NCBI RefSeq assembly: GCF_040954645.1
Contig: NC_092806.1
Location: 22,221,644 to 22,285,643, forward strand
Source: Diabrotica undecimpunctata
Taxonomy: Eukaryota > Arthropoda > Insecta > Coleoptera > Chrysomelidae
DNA: 64,000 nt
Direction of reading: 5' to 3'
The notes beneath the pieces were generated by a model, which was given only the letters and a program-made list of their open reading frames with translations, was not told the origin of the DNA and did no database searches. Position numbers and translations under genes: made by a program. Shown piece after piece: positions 21,839-32,228 of this stretch (position 1 is the stretch's first letter; the number at the start of each line of letters is the position of its first letter).

Positions 21839-23048
21839 ATGTGGGATCTAAATAATCCCAGAGATCCTGAGGCTGCATTAGCTTATTTATATTCTTTAAC
21901 TGATATTGAGGAACATTCAGAAGAAGAAGTAGATGAAGGTGCTTTCGAAAAACTTGAAAATTTGGAAGACAACTGTTCAGATTCTTTTGGTGTGATATGG
22001 CCTATTTGGAATCTTCACATGTTCAATATTCAGGTAATTTTTCTCTTCCTATATCTCCATTACATTTTAAACCATCTGTATCGGAAGATAACGAAAATGA
22101 TAAGGAATGGGATCAAAGCACAGATTTCTTTGACAACCTTATACTTGATTTTTCCAAAGATGCCCATTCTGCATACGATTTTAATATTCTTGATACGATA
22201 GTTTATTAGACTATCCTATATGCAAAGCAGAATTGGCCTAGAAGGGCCAATAAGACAAATCAACCCGGTCCATCTAATAATTGGTAAGATACAAATCTAG
22301 AGCAAGTATTGTTGCAAGTAATTGGAGTAATGATTATAATGGAAATACATAAACTTCCTCAGCTTTCCAATTACTGGTCCACTGATCCATATTTAGGCGT
22401 ATCAACAATTTCGCAAGTATTTGGATCTAAGAGATACAAAAAACTTATTGAAAATTTACACCTAAATAATAATGAAAATGCAGTGTGTCGAGAAAAACCT
22501 GGATAAGACAAAGTGCATAAGGTGGCACCACTTGAGGAAAAACTAAACAGTACAATGTAATCTACGTAATCTACTCATCTTACTTAGCTGTTGATGAATC
22601 GATAATAGCGTTCAAGGGCAGATCATCACTCAAACAATACATGCCCATGAAGCCTGTCAAACGAGGCTACAAAGTATGGTGTTAAGAAGAATAAATTACA
22701 AGCTATATATACAAATTGCATATTTACACTGGAAAGTCGGCAGACGTTGACGGAGCAAAAAACCTAGCTGAAAAGGTTGTTATAAACCTTGCGAACTGTC
22801 TAAAAAACAAGGGATGTTTGATAGTCTTTGATAATTTCTTTACATCCTCTCCTCTTATGAAAAAGTTATTGAGTGTTAAAATGTATGCTGTTGGTACGGT
22901 GAGATCACACAGAAAGGGATTACCAGATATGTATAAAAGTAAAACGAAGATGTGCCGTGGAGAACTTATGTTTAGTACAAAACAAAAAGTAGCTGCAATA
23001 AAGTGGATGGATAATAAACCTTGTTTTAAGAAATTTTATGGCAAATGA
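21839..23048 (+). pseudogene. piggyBac-type transposase, decayed
   Basis: The ATG at 21839 opens an acidic N-terminal region (EEHSEEEVDEGAFEKLE), as in piggyBac transposases. After frameshifts come VIGVMIIMEIHKLPQLSNYW (22310-22370), AVDESIIAFKGRSSLKQYMP (about 22583-22645, with the first catalytic Asp), and at 22716-23048 FDNFFTSSPLMKKL (second catalytic Asp), then SHRKGLP and AAIKWMDNK. The protein needs at least three frame corrections and is cut off after FYGK at 23048, before the C-terminal cysteine-rich domain. TTAA ends were not identified. Confidence 0.85.
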
Positions 23049-23615
23049 GATGTATTTACTCGTTTATGCATACATATTGCGTATTTTATAAGTTCTAAAT
23101 AAGGTAAAATTAGTTTTAAATGTTCTTTTTTTTTGAATTTACATTTTCGCGTAGGACAAGTATTATTCCCACTACTCTAATAAAATAGGAGGATAATTTT
23201 TTTTGACAATATGAATAATTAGCGGTAGTTATATAATTGTTAAAAAGTCAAAGAAAATTATTTAGTTTGCTCACGCTCACGAAAGGGTTAAAATAATCAT
23301 GCTTCGTTTGTAGCTCTTTAATTTTTTAACATCGTTTCTCTATTTTCCTTTGCTTTTTTTATTATGGATTTTCTTATATCTAACATTATAGCTATTTAAT
23401 TTTCTTTCATCGTCCATCAGTAACATCGTCCGAGAAGAAGCCCCCTCAGTTAGCTGAAGACAACTACGTTGCGACATCGCAACCTTTGATTATGTCTGCC
23501 ACAGTCGCAGACAAAGTGTCTTAAGAAAATAATTCCAAAATACATTCAATAAACTCAGAAATAATATAATAATATTATTACAAAACAGTAGTCATAATAG
23601 TATATTACATAACGA

Positions 23616-23696
23616 GAGTTGTAAGAAGCTTATTACATGCGAGTAAAAAAGTTGGCGAGCGAGTAATTTTACAAGCATGTAATAAGCTTACAACTC
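23616..23696. repeat. Inverted repeat beside the tyrosine recombinase
   Basis: GAGTTGTAAG...CTTATTACATGC (23616-23640) pairs with GCATGTAATAAGCTTACAACTC (23675-23696), except for a 3-base insertion in the left arm; the loop is 34 bases. It lies about 110 bases beyond the stop of the recombinase pseudogene and may mark that element's end. Confidence 0.6.
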
Positions 23697-23806
23697 AAGT
23701 TGTGTACTATACTTTTTCTACGATTATTTTCATTTATAAAAATAAAATGTATAACAAGTAACTTTTATTCATTTAACAAAATTCGGGAACAATTTAAATT
23801 AAACAT

Positions 23807-24969
23807 TTATTTATGATAATTAATTGTAAAATTTTGGCAATTATTTATAACTATATCCTTATCCGAGTTTGGCGGTTGTTCAATAATACGTGGTGAATGG
23901 TGAGATGACGTAAACTGTAGGGTGTGTTCTTTTTGAACATTGGTATTTTCAGTGTATGTAAAGGTCTGTAAATTACTTTCAATTGAATTTATAATTCTAT
24001 TGGCTGTTGACGTCTTATTATTTATTGATTCATCGACATATCCTTCGGCCGTTGTTAAAGAATTCCATCCGCCATGTCGTTTAAGAGCCATTAAATCACC
24101 ACCGGCATCTACCAAAATAGTGGCAGAAGTTCGTCTTAAACAGTGACCTATGTACATTTTGGGATCTGGTAACTATAAATATTCGGCTATTTGTTTAGGA
24201 ACACCGCCTATTTGATTTAATCCTACCACCTGTTTCGTACATTTACCTCTTTAATAATTAACAAAAAATTGATTTTTTGGCGGATCGCTAATCTGTAGTC
24301 GAATTTCTATATATTGTTTGCAGATTTTATAGAAATTTCCGGAAATAACGAAAGATCTTCATATTTTGGTTTTCGTATCAGGAATTTTAACCAATAACAT
24401 GGTACTTAAATCATTAATGTCACAAATTTTAAGATTTTTTAACTCTTGTTTCCTACAAGCTCCACATATTCCAATAATTGCAATAACCTTAAAATAAAAG
24501 TATTATATTTAGGCACATTTATGTTACACTTGAAAATAACATACCTTTATTAACAAGTACTTACATCAGGAGATCCATTTAAAAAAAGTTTTATTTCAGC
24601 AGGATGTAAAATTTTAGATTTTTTGTTTTTAAAACTTTCTGATTGCCTTTTTAGATAAGCTCGCAATTTCGGGTAATTTTCAATATTAACATTATTTTTC
24701 AAAGTTATAACACTTCTTAGCATATAATATATTGCCCATAATGAGGATGGTTTAAATTTCTTAGCGATTTCTCCAAAATAAGCCAAGAGTACGTTTTCAG
24801 AAAATGAATTTACATTATTTGTTGTACGCCAATCCATAAATTGCTGATATACCTTTTCATATCTTCCTCTAGATTTTTCTTGTAATAGGTTCTCGGTAGT
24901 GTTCGCAGCTAACTGCATAATATTGGGTGGTGTGCTACTAAATTCATCTTCACTATTCGATGAATTCAT
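23807..24969 (-). pseudogene. Crypton-like tyrosine recombinase, with intron, inactivated
   Basis: Exon 1 (24969-24565) starts at an ATG and encodes a helical DNA-binding region (RYEKVYQQFMDWRTTNNVNS, later SLWAIYYMLRSVITL). A 77-bp intron (24564-24488, GTAAGT...TTTTAAG) joins in phase 0 to exon 2. That exon carries the first catalytic Arg (GACRKQELKNLKICDI), then HCLRRTS, KRHGGW and YVDES, the His-Arg, His and Tyr parts of the tyrosine recombinase active site. Three nonsense codons (TGA, TAA, TAG), all in the correct frame, interrupt exon 2 between about 24360 and 24170. The rest stays in frame, so only point decay has occurred. Cryptons are the usual eukaryotic source of such genes; a domesticated host paralogue is possible. 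Confidence 0.75.
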
Positions 24970-25007
24970 TTTATTTATCTGTATTTAAATTACCACTCTA
25001 TTTACAC

Positions 25008-25035
25008 TGACAGATTAATAATTTTTAATCTGTCA
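25008..25035. repeat. 10-bp hairpin upstream of the recombinase
   Basis: TGACAGATTA (25008-25017) is the reverse complement of TAATCTGTCA (25026-25035). It lies 39 bases before the recombinase start codon. Confidence 0.45.
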
Positions 25036-26440
25036 AAATAACGTCTGTTAATTCGTTTCCATGGTAACTCGACCAACTGACATACAAGGCTTATGTGATA
25101 TTACACATTTTTATAGAACTGAAGTGTAATTTTTTTTATTACGTGCTAGTCATTAGGTGTCAGTATCTGTTTTGATGTATTTACTTAGCATCCAAATAGT
25201 AGGTATACTCGGTTCGCTATCTCCAGTCTGAACTGTCTAGTGAATTTAGTAATTATTTTTTTGCGAAGTTAGTTACTTTTTGACAGACTCGAAGTTGCTG
25301 GAAATTACTATACAACCAAGTACACGTACTTATAGACAATATTAATAGTAAACAAACTAAATAGTATATAAAATAATAGAACTTTACAAATTACCGACAA
25401 TCAATATTTATTTATTTGCACCATATATAATAAATAGTTATGTTAAATTATAACAACTAAAATATATCTTTTACATTTATATACTACGCAAAATTTTATG
25501 GGTTTAGTATACACTTCCACTATTTAGAATAATTCTTCTTTTTTCAAAGAAAGAAGTCTGCAATAGTAGGATACTTGAGCTATTAATACTGAGAAGTAGG
25601 AATTGTGTTGTAGGTTTCCGACAATGAATCTGTCAAAATATGCCCGAGCTAAGCGAATGGAGTATAATATACAATTTACTAGTAAGAGAGTAGAAAAAAG
25701 CTTATACTTCTTGGAAATGTGCACCACATTGATGCATACCACATCACGGTTGACATCGGATATCACGGTTTAGAAATAGCAAACACTGCACTGGCTTTAA
25801 TACACGAGCACTAATTAAATATGATCTAAGACAAACAGTTTTTCAAGAATTCTCAAATAAACTCTGTTAATGTGATACAAATTTTAATAGCGATAGAATA
25901 AATGTTGGCAGATAAAAAGCGGATATGAAAACTCGACTTACGTAACTGGTACAGAAGAGAAATATAATGAACATAATAAAATATTTTATATTAAAATACG
26001 TGAGTGTATGTTTTTAAAATATTTATGAAATCCACAAATTTCAAAATTTCACACTTGGTTGGCAAAAAATATGTTACTCTTTATAAACAACATATCAATT
26101 AAGATCTGCCGACAGGTTTCTGTTCAGTTTTCAGTTAGTTATTATATGTATTTCTCATAAAACAGTCTGACAGACATTTCAAAAGAACAAGAATTATATT
26201 CGGAACGATTTATGACATAATTGCGATATTATGATTGATCGATCCCAAAAGCTTATTTTGTTTTTCTATTCGCGAATCGAAACAAGTGGTAAGCCGTCGA
26301 ATTTATTGCTGTTTGTATTAAATATTACTAAAAATAATAGTTTCGAAACACGCTGTATCTCTAATGCTTTAAATTTATGAATTATAAAGTATTTTTTGTA
26401 TTGGTTGCAATAATACTCCGAATTTATTTGATAATCTTTT
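25036..26440. other. No gene recognised
   Basis: AT-rich, with only short chance frames; no repeat or motif that I can name. Confidence 0.4.
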
Positions 26441-26445
26441 ACTGT

Positions 26446-26537
26446 AATTACTATTTAAATGGGAATAAGCCACAATTAAAGGTTAAATTACGTTTATTGA
26501 CGTTTCAATAATATTATTTCCCATTTAAATAGTAATT
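26446..26537. repeat. Perfect 20-bp inverted repeat
   Basis: AATTACTATTTAAATGGGAA (26446-26465) is the reverse complement of 26518-26537, with a 52-base loop containing TTGACGTTTCAA. Similar sequence is common near Penelope-like elements in insects, but the link is inference. Confidence 0.6.
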
Positions 26538-26654
26538 TCTTTAAAATGCCACAAGAAAATAGCTTCAGAACAAAAATCTTTTACTCTTTATACTTTATAC
26601 TCTTTATACTGAGAAAAAAATATTAATCGACAAAATAACGAAATTTTATTATCT

Positions 26655-27226
26655 TCTTTTAAAGCTATAACACGAAAACTTACAAAGCCTGTAACATTTT
26701 CAGAAGCTCATTATTATATCTGTACCTTGGTAAAAAAAGGGCCGATGTCCTATAATGAGTTAACATCACTACTAAAATAGACCAATTGCACACATCACAC
26801 ATTTATCAGAAAAATAGCCGATATCCAAATATATTTTAATTTTCAAGTTATTTTTATCATAACTTGGCCTAAATCCATTTCTCTTAAAATGAAAAAAGGT
26901 CAATGTAAATCTAACTGGAGTTTGGTCTTTAAATTATTATATTTAACAGAGCCAATGTCCAGGTTCCTGGACATTGGCTGTTTACTGATTTCTTTCGTGG
27001 ATATGGATCCTAACTAAGTTATTCTGACAGTTGTTTTTCTAACCTCAAAAAATCTTTCTTTTTACGGTCCAGCAAATGACACTTGTGCTAAGTGTGACCA
27101 GTTTAATGTAAGTCTAAAAAGTATGGAAAATCAGCAACTAACTAAAGAACAAGAAGAGGAACAAGGAAAGCTTTTACTTGAGAGGGAAAAACATTTAGAT
27201 TTAGAATCCACAAGAAATCTAAGTTA
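26655..27226 (+). pseudogene. Fragment of an unnamed insect repetitive ORF
   Basis: Two exon-like pieces are readable: TKPVTFSEAHYYICTLVKKG near 26665-26780, and at 27060-27226 ANDTCAKCDQFNV followed by a charged, Glu/Lys-rich helix (KEQEEEQGKLLLEREKHL) and a stop. The CxxC pair followed by a coiled coil resembles the region before the YYxRQL block in unnamed insect ORFs of the CGGQNRN type. A perfect 13-bp hairpin (26951-26978, GCCAATGTCCAGG and its complement) lies between the pieces. Confidence 0.4.
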
Positions 27227-27294
27227 ATGTAGTTGGCTGTATACCATATATAACAAAAAATTTTATTAAAAATCCTTTATGAAAGGTATATAAT

Positions 27295-27415
27295 TTAAAC
27301 ACCCAATCGGGCTATATCACAAAACGTTTTCGGAATCCATATTCCATCATCAGTGCACTAGCTGGGTATACATGTATTGAGCCACTAAATATGTGGGTAA
27401 AAACCCGTTAAAAAT
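27295..27415. mobile_element. Penelope-like terminal fragment
   Basis: The sequence around TTCGGAATCCATATTCCATC and ATCAGTGCAC resembles the repeated ends of Penelope-like retroelements. Protein-coding Penelope pieces lie 2.2 kb away. On the minus strand it holds CTGATGA and GAAA around a 5-bp stem, a hammerhead-like core. Confidence 0.45.
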
Positions 27416-27566
27416 TGTTATTTAAATTAAGTTTACATTATATGGTGATACATTCTATGATGTTAAAGTTACCATTGGATTTGGAAACATGGCGGCATAT
27501 GACTCCACGTGAAGTTGCTTGTCTTGAGACGATGTGTCTACGAGGACCTGATGAAGGCAACAAAAG

Positions 27567-28127
27567 TTGCTTTCATCAGGTCAGTCAAGGTGTGGTTCAA
27601 AGTATGAGAAGGAGCAGTCTACAAGCCACAAAGTTACTGACAAAAATACAGGTAACCATTATATTCAGTGTTATAAATGTGGACTTCAGCATATTAGGGG
27701 TAAGTGTCCTGCATTTTTCGGATATTGTTCTTTGTGTAACAAAAAAGGACACTACCGTAAATATTGTCCTGATAATAACAACAAAGTCCATGAAATCAAT
27801 GATAACGATAGTAGTCGCAGTAATTCTCAAAAAATTATTATTAATGGTAAAGAGAGTATTTTAAAAGTTGATACTGGAAGTGAAGTCAATATATTGAACA
27901 GTAGTGATTTTAAAAATTTAAATATTGATTATAATATGCTTGAAAATACTAATAGTTCATTGTCTAGCTATATTGGATATGTTATTAATGTTGTTGGTAA
28001 AATTTATATACCTTGCTCTTTTAAGAACATATTTAAAGATTGTCTGTTCTATATTTTAGATAATAATAAACAAAAATCTCTATTACGCCTAAAGCCAGCA
28101 AGAGACTTTAAAATTGTTTGTGATTAG
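27567..28127 (+). pseudogene. Gag-protease fragment of the deleted gypsy element
   Basis: A 186-codon frame holds two zinc knuckles (CYKCGLQHIRGKC and CSLCNKKGHYRKYC, about residues 35-65) and the aspartic protease active site KVDTGSEVNIL (about residues 100-110). Knuckles and protease lie in one frame, unlike the element at 1674. The frame ends at 28127, before RT, which is deleted. Non-functional alone. Confidence 0.8.
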
Positions 28128-28555
28128 CCTAGTGTTAGTATGATAGACAATGAAACAAATCATATTATAAATAGTTATAAGAGCATTTTTTCAGGTGTAG
28201 GAAAGGTCAACAGGTATTTTACTATAACTTTATGGATGTGAAAAATTTTCATTCTATCTTTATGGCATAGATTTTGAAATAGAGACAGATCACAGACCTC
28301 TTTTAGGTTTCTTAAAGAAACCTTTAGATGAAATGTCACCTAGGATCCAAAGACTGGCAATGCAATTAATATGTTCCTGGTAAGAATCTCAAAGTTCCTG
28401 ACAATTTAAGTAGAGATCCTTTGAATAAAACCATAAATACTAATTTTATAGATGATGAAAATAATTATATTCTATTGTAGCAACATCAAAAGAAAATGAA
28501 AAAAGATTACAAAATGCAATTGATACTGACCCATCTTTACAAAAAGTTAAATATT

Positions 28556-28558
<3 letters not shown>

Positions 28559-28617
<59 letters not shown>
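28559..28617. repeat. (TA)n microsatellite
   Basis: About 59 bases of TA repeats inside the deleted gypsy element, at the point where RNase H and integrase sequence is missing. Confidence 0.9.
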
Positions 28618-28619
<2 letters not shown>

Positions 28620-29373
28620 AATATTATAATACAGCTCCAAAACAAAATTTACCTGCTCCTTGTGTGTTGCTAACTGGAAGAAATTTCAGAACCAACTTAC
28701 CAGTCAGTATGGAATTTCTAAAGCCCAGACATTCTAGTAAAAGATATTTTACACAATTGAGAGAAAATTAAAGAAAACAAAAACACTGTTACGACAAAGA
28801 AACAAATAGGTTACCATAATTAAAATCGGACAACAAATTTTACTTCAAGAAAAGAAAACGAAATGGAACTCTGGAGTGGTTGTGGCAAAGAAAGGGTCAA
28901 GAGATTATGTGGTTAAAGTAAATGATGCTGATTATATATGTAATAGACACTATCTTAGACCTGTACGTTCAGAAGCACAGCAGCATGCTTATGCAAATTG
29001 TTAGCAAGCATATTTATATGAAAGCTAGTCATAAAAATGATATTGTGACTACTGGAAGGACAAGTATGGGAAATACGAGAACAGTTTTTTGTCCAGATGT
29101 ACCCGATGAAACAAGAGCCTGTAAAACAAATAAGACTATCAAAGATATTGATGTACCTTCAACATCTAATAAAACATCACCCATCAATGGCATTAATGTA
29201 CCTTCTACATCATACAGTACTTCACCTGGTTTGAAAACCTCCATAAGTGGTAGAGTCATTCGCCCTCCTGATAGATTTACCTATTGATATATTTGTGAAT
29301 TATTGTTATTTATGTACCTATGATATATTATGTGAATTATTTTTAGTTTATTTTGTTTTTATTAAAGGGGACG

Positions 29374-29609
29374 TGTTATGTATGGTTCCCATGTACGCAT
29401 ATACTTGACAACGTTGCACTTGGTAAACGGAACCACAAGTGACAGCTGTGACATGACAACCAGACATTGACAACACACTTAGGTTAGGGACTCCATGTGA
29501 ACAAGAATAATAATGTTAATTTATATATCCTTATAAAGCTTAATAAAACCTATCCTAAGTAGCTTTATGTTATATTATGTCCCACAGTCCTAAAGAGGCA
29601 TACATTACA
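29374..29609 (+). repeat. 3' LTR of the deleted gypsy element
   Basis: A 236-bp block starting TGTTATGTATGG and ending CATTACA, directly after the purine tract TAAAGGGGACG. The matching 5' LTR is not in the window. Confidence 0.65.
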
Positions 29610-29614
29610 GTATC

Positions 29615-29836
29615 CACCAACTCTTATCCATGAGGCCATATTGAGTATACATGATCTACATATCTCCACCATACTGTGGGTTTTAAATTTTGTTTAAAAA
29701 TAATATTTGTTTCAAAATCCTCTATAAATATATTGGCTACTAATGGAGATAAACTAGAGCCCATTGATGGACCAAAATTTTGTTTATATAATTCATTATT
29801 TAGTTGAAAATAGGTATTATCAGTACATAATGTCAA
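29615..29836 (-). pseudogene. Penelope-like RT core fragment
   Basis: The frame reads TYFQLNNELYKQNFGPSMGS, then SLSPLVANIFIEDFE and KPTVWWRYVDHVYSIWPHG. This is the palm of Penelope-type reverse transcriptase; the catalytic YVDD reads YVDH here, so an essential Asp is lost. It begins directly next to the LTR end at 29609. The fragment is truncated on both sides. Confidence 0.85.
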
Positions 29837-29861
29837 TAACCCTTAATGTACTAAAATATTA

Positions 29862-30165
29862 TTTGAATTAAATTCAATATTCAATAAGCCTTTGGAAAAC
29901 AGAATATATAGAACTTTATTAAAGTTCAAAGATTATTTAACAAATTATCAAAGAATATTAATAACACCTTATTACTGCAAGACACCTGATGTTTATGAAT
30001 TGCCAAAAGTTCATAAAGCGAATACACCACTTAGACCTATTTTTAGTACCATGAATTCTCCTTTTAGTAAACGTTCAAAATTTTTATTAAATATTATACA
30101 AGCATTTGCAAATAAAAATGACACATTTATAAAAAATACACATTTTTTAAATAAATTATAGGTTA
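29862..30165 (+). pseudogene. Penelope-like RT N-terminal fragment
   Basis: Frame with TPDVYELPKVHKANTPLRPI and FSTMNSPFSKRSKFL, the N-terminal RT motifs of Penelope elements. It lies head to head with the RT core fragment at 29615-29836 on the other strand, so the two are inverted relative to each other. Confidence 0.8.
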
Positions 30166-30203
30166 TATAACAACCAAAAACAATGGTGACTATAGTTGTA
30201 ATA

Positions 30204-30438
30204 CAGGGTGAGTCATAACTATTGGGACATAGACTAAGGACAGGTTATTTGGACCAAAATATGGCTATTGGGCCAAATATGCCTTAATAAAATGTTGCTG
30301 AGAAAAAAGATACAGGGTGTTAAAGTTCATTTTTGTTTTTCGTTTTTTGCTAATAGTTTCCCTGTATATTTATAAATTGCTATCAAAATTGGCACAGAGG
30401 CATAATCTTAGACAAGAAATAGTATTTTATTTACAATT
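30204..30438. repeat. Left TIR of the DD41D element
   Basis: 235 bp, near-perfect reverse complement of 31992-32226. An internal CAGGGTGTTAAAG (about 30312) echoes the terminal CAGGGTG and could be a second transposase-binding site. Confidence 0.9.
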
Positions 30439-30547
30439 CCACTATCAAATACCAAACTAATAAACAAAGTTGCAACTAACGTAAGGTTACCGTTTTGACG
30501 ATAAATCAAAACTAAACACACTTTAACTTAAAAGAACTCACAAAAAC

Positions 30548-31627
30548 TCAAACCAAATGTTCGACATGGTCTCCTCCGATTTCTATGCCTTTTATTATTC
30601 TTTTTATAAAGGATTTTCGGACGTTAAAAAAAATATTATTCTGTCCCCTTATAAGATTAGCTGCATTTTGAATGTATCTCCAAAGTTCGTCTCGTGTATT
30701 AATTTTATTGGCATAAACTGAGGACTTCATATGTTCCCAAAAATAAAAATCTAGCGGGTTGTACTCAGGACTTCTTGGTGGATATTGAAAATCACTGCCT
30801 CTGCCAATCCATCGTTGAGGAAATACGTCATTAAGATGATTTCTAACAGCTAATGAAAAATGAGGTGGCGCTCCATCCTGCATAAGCCACATTTTTCTTT
30901 TTACATCCAGTGACAGATCATCTAAAATATCACTAAGAGTATTTTCCAAAAAGAATAAATAAGAATCTCCATTTAAATTCGAAGGAAAAACATAAGGCCC
31001 TAGTAGTTGGTCGCCTATAATGCCACACCAAATATTCAATTTAAACTCATGCTGAAAATGTCTAGCTTTAATAGCATGCGAGTTTTCTTCTTCCCAATAA
31101 TGACTATTTCGCCAATTAAAAACCCCTCGTCTGGTAAAAGTTGCTTCGTCGGTGAACATAATATTCTTAATAAAGTGTCTGTCATTGCGATGTTTATTCA
31201 GAATACGTTGGCAAAACTGTAACCTTCGTGGAAGATCTGTTGGAAGTAAATTTTGAACAGGAGTGAAGTTATAAGGATGGAGGTTCTCTTTTTTTAGAAT
31301 TCTAACAATAGACGACTGACTTACTCCTGTGGCTGCTGATAGATGTCGTGAACTTATTTCAGGATTTTCATCTACTCGAACCAAAAGTTCATCTTCTTGA
31401 TTAGGTGTGATTTGTTTCGGTCGACCACCCCGATTTTTAGTGTGAAATGACCCAGTTTCACCTAAACTACGATATAATCTTGCAAAAGTTTTGTGATTTG
31501 GTTGCCTTCTGTTTGTGTATAACATTCCATACCTTCTGGCTGCCGAGCGACCGCAAAAATTTTCTTGTGCGTATACGCAAATCATATCTCGCATTTCTTC
31601 ATTAGTAAAATGATTGTGACGAGGCAT
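30548..31627 (-). CDS. Mariner-type transposase, DD41D, intact
   Basis: Starts at the ATG at 31625-31627 and encodes 359 residues. The N-terminal half has two helix-turn-helix domains (HFTNEEMRDMICVYAQENF, later RHLSAATGVSQSSIVRILKK) joined by GGRPKQITP, a GRPR-like hook. The catalytic triad is Asp in MFTDEATF, Asp in LMQDGAPPHFS, and Asp in PEYNPLDFYFWEHMK, with 41 residues between the last two. DD41D is known from the rosa type of mariner elements. It would bind the TIRs and cut and paste the element at TA sites. No stop or frameshift is present. Confidence 0.92.
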   Translation of the reverse strand: MPRHNHFTNEEMRDMICVYAQENFCGRSAARRYGMLYTNRRQPNHKTFARLYRSLGETGSFHTKNRGGRPKQITPNQEDELLVRVDENPEISSRHLSAATGVSQSSIVRILKKENLHPYNFTPVQNLLPTDLPRRLQFCQRILNKHRNDRHFIKNIMFTDEATFTRRGVFNWRNSHYWEEENSHAIKARHFQHEFKLNIWCGIIGDQLLGPYVFPSNLNGDSYLFFLENTLSDILDDLSLDVKRKMWLMQDGAPPHFSLAVRNHLNDVFPQRWIGRGSDFQYPPRSPEYNPLDFYFWEHMKSSVYANKINTRDELWRYIQNAANLIRGQNNIFFNVRKSFIKRIIKGIEIGGDHVEHLV

Positions 31628-31991
31628 TTCAATCAAAAAAAGTAATGATTACTTTTAAAAAATGCAACATTACACTACACTGTCACATCAAAAATAATTT
31701 ACTCTGAACAAATGACATTTACCAACAACAATTATCTGACAGTCCAAAGCATACTTTTCATAAATGAAATAATATTTGAAATCCTTTTTTAAGACTCTAA
31801 GCAGTTCGACTGCGTTTTTATCGAAAACGGTTGAAATTATCATGTTTAAACAAGAGTACCAATTTTACGTAAAAATGATATTTACGTCATATTTTCTAAT
31901 AAAAATTACTAAAAAGTTTCATCAGCAAAAGTTTAGACTCAATTTGATCATTAGGAATGATCCACGTGGCGCCCTCTATGACAAAACGTAA

Positions 31992-32226
31992 AATTGTAAA
32001 TAAAATACTATTTCTTGTCTAAGATTATGCCTCTGTGCCAATTTTGACAGCAATTTATAAATATACAGGGAAACTATTAGCAAAAAACGAAAAACAAAAA
32101 TTAACTTTAACACCCTGTATCTTTTTTCTCAGCAACATTTTATTATGGCATATTAGGCCCAATAGCCATATTTTGGTCCAAATAACCTGTCCTTAGTCTA
32201 TGTCCCAATAGTTATGACTCACCCTG
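31992..32226. repeat. Right TIR of the DD41D element
   Basis: Near-perfect reverse complement of 30204-30438, ending TGACTCACCCTG before the TA duplication. Confidence 0.9.
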
Positions 32227-32228
32227 TA

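Larger units (their letters stand above)
27415..29609 (+). mobile_element. Internally deleted Ty3/gypsy element with one LTR
   Basis: Gag-protease at 27567-28127 is followed by scraps of RNase H (about 28250-28360, EIETDHRPLLGFLKKP), a (TA)n tract (28559-28617), the integrase C-terminal region (28640-28990) and a 3' LTR. No 5' LTR and no RT palm are seen. Gag has two knuckles, the element lacks a recognisable env, and its LTR differs from the 1674-10245 element, so it is another, older gypsy lineage. Confidence 0.75.
30204..32226 (-). mobile_element. Complete DD41D mariner-type transposon with 235-bp TIRs
   Basis: 2,023 bp flanked by TA duplications (30202-30203 and 32227-32228). Termini read CAGGGTGAGTCATAAC. 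The inverted repeats, 30204-30438 and 31992-32226, are each 235 bp and differ at only a few positions. The single gene between them is intact. Intact frame, long matched TIRs and target duplications fit a fairly recent autonomous copy. Confidence 0.95.

Noticed and set aside
28496..28771. 91-codon frame with a long Ile-Tyr run
   Set aside because: The run is a TA microsatellite; only its C-terminal part is real, as integrase-region sequence of the gypsy remnant.
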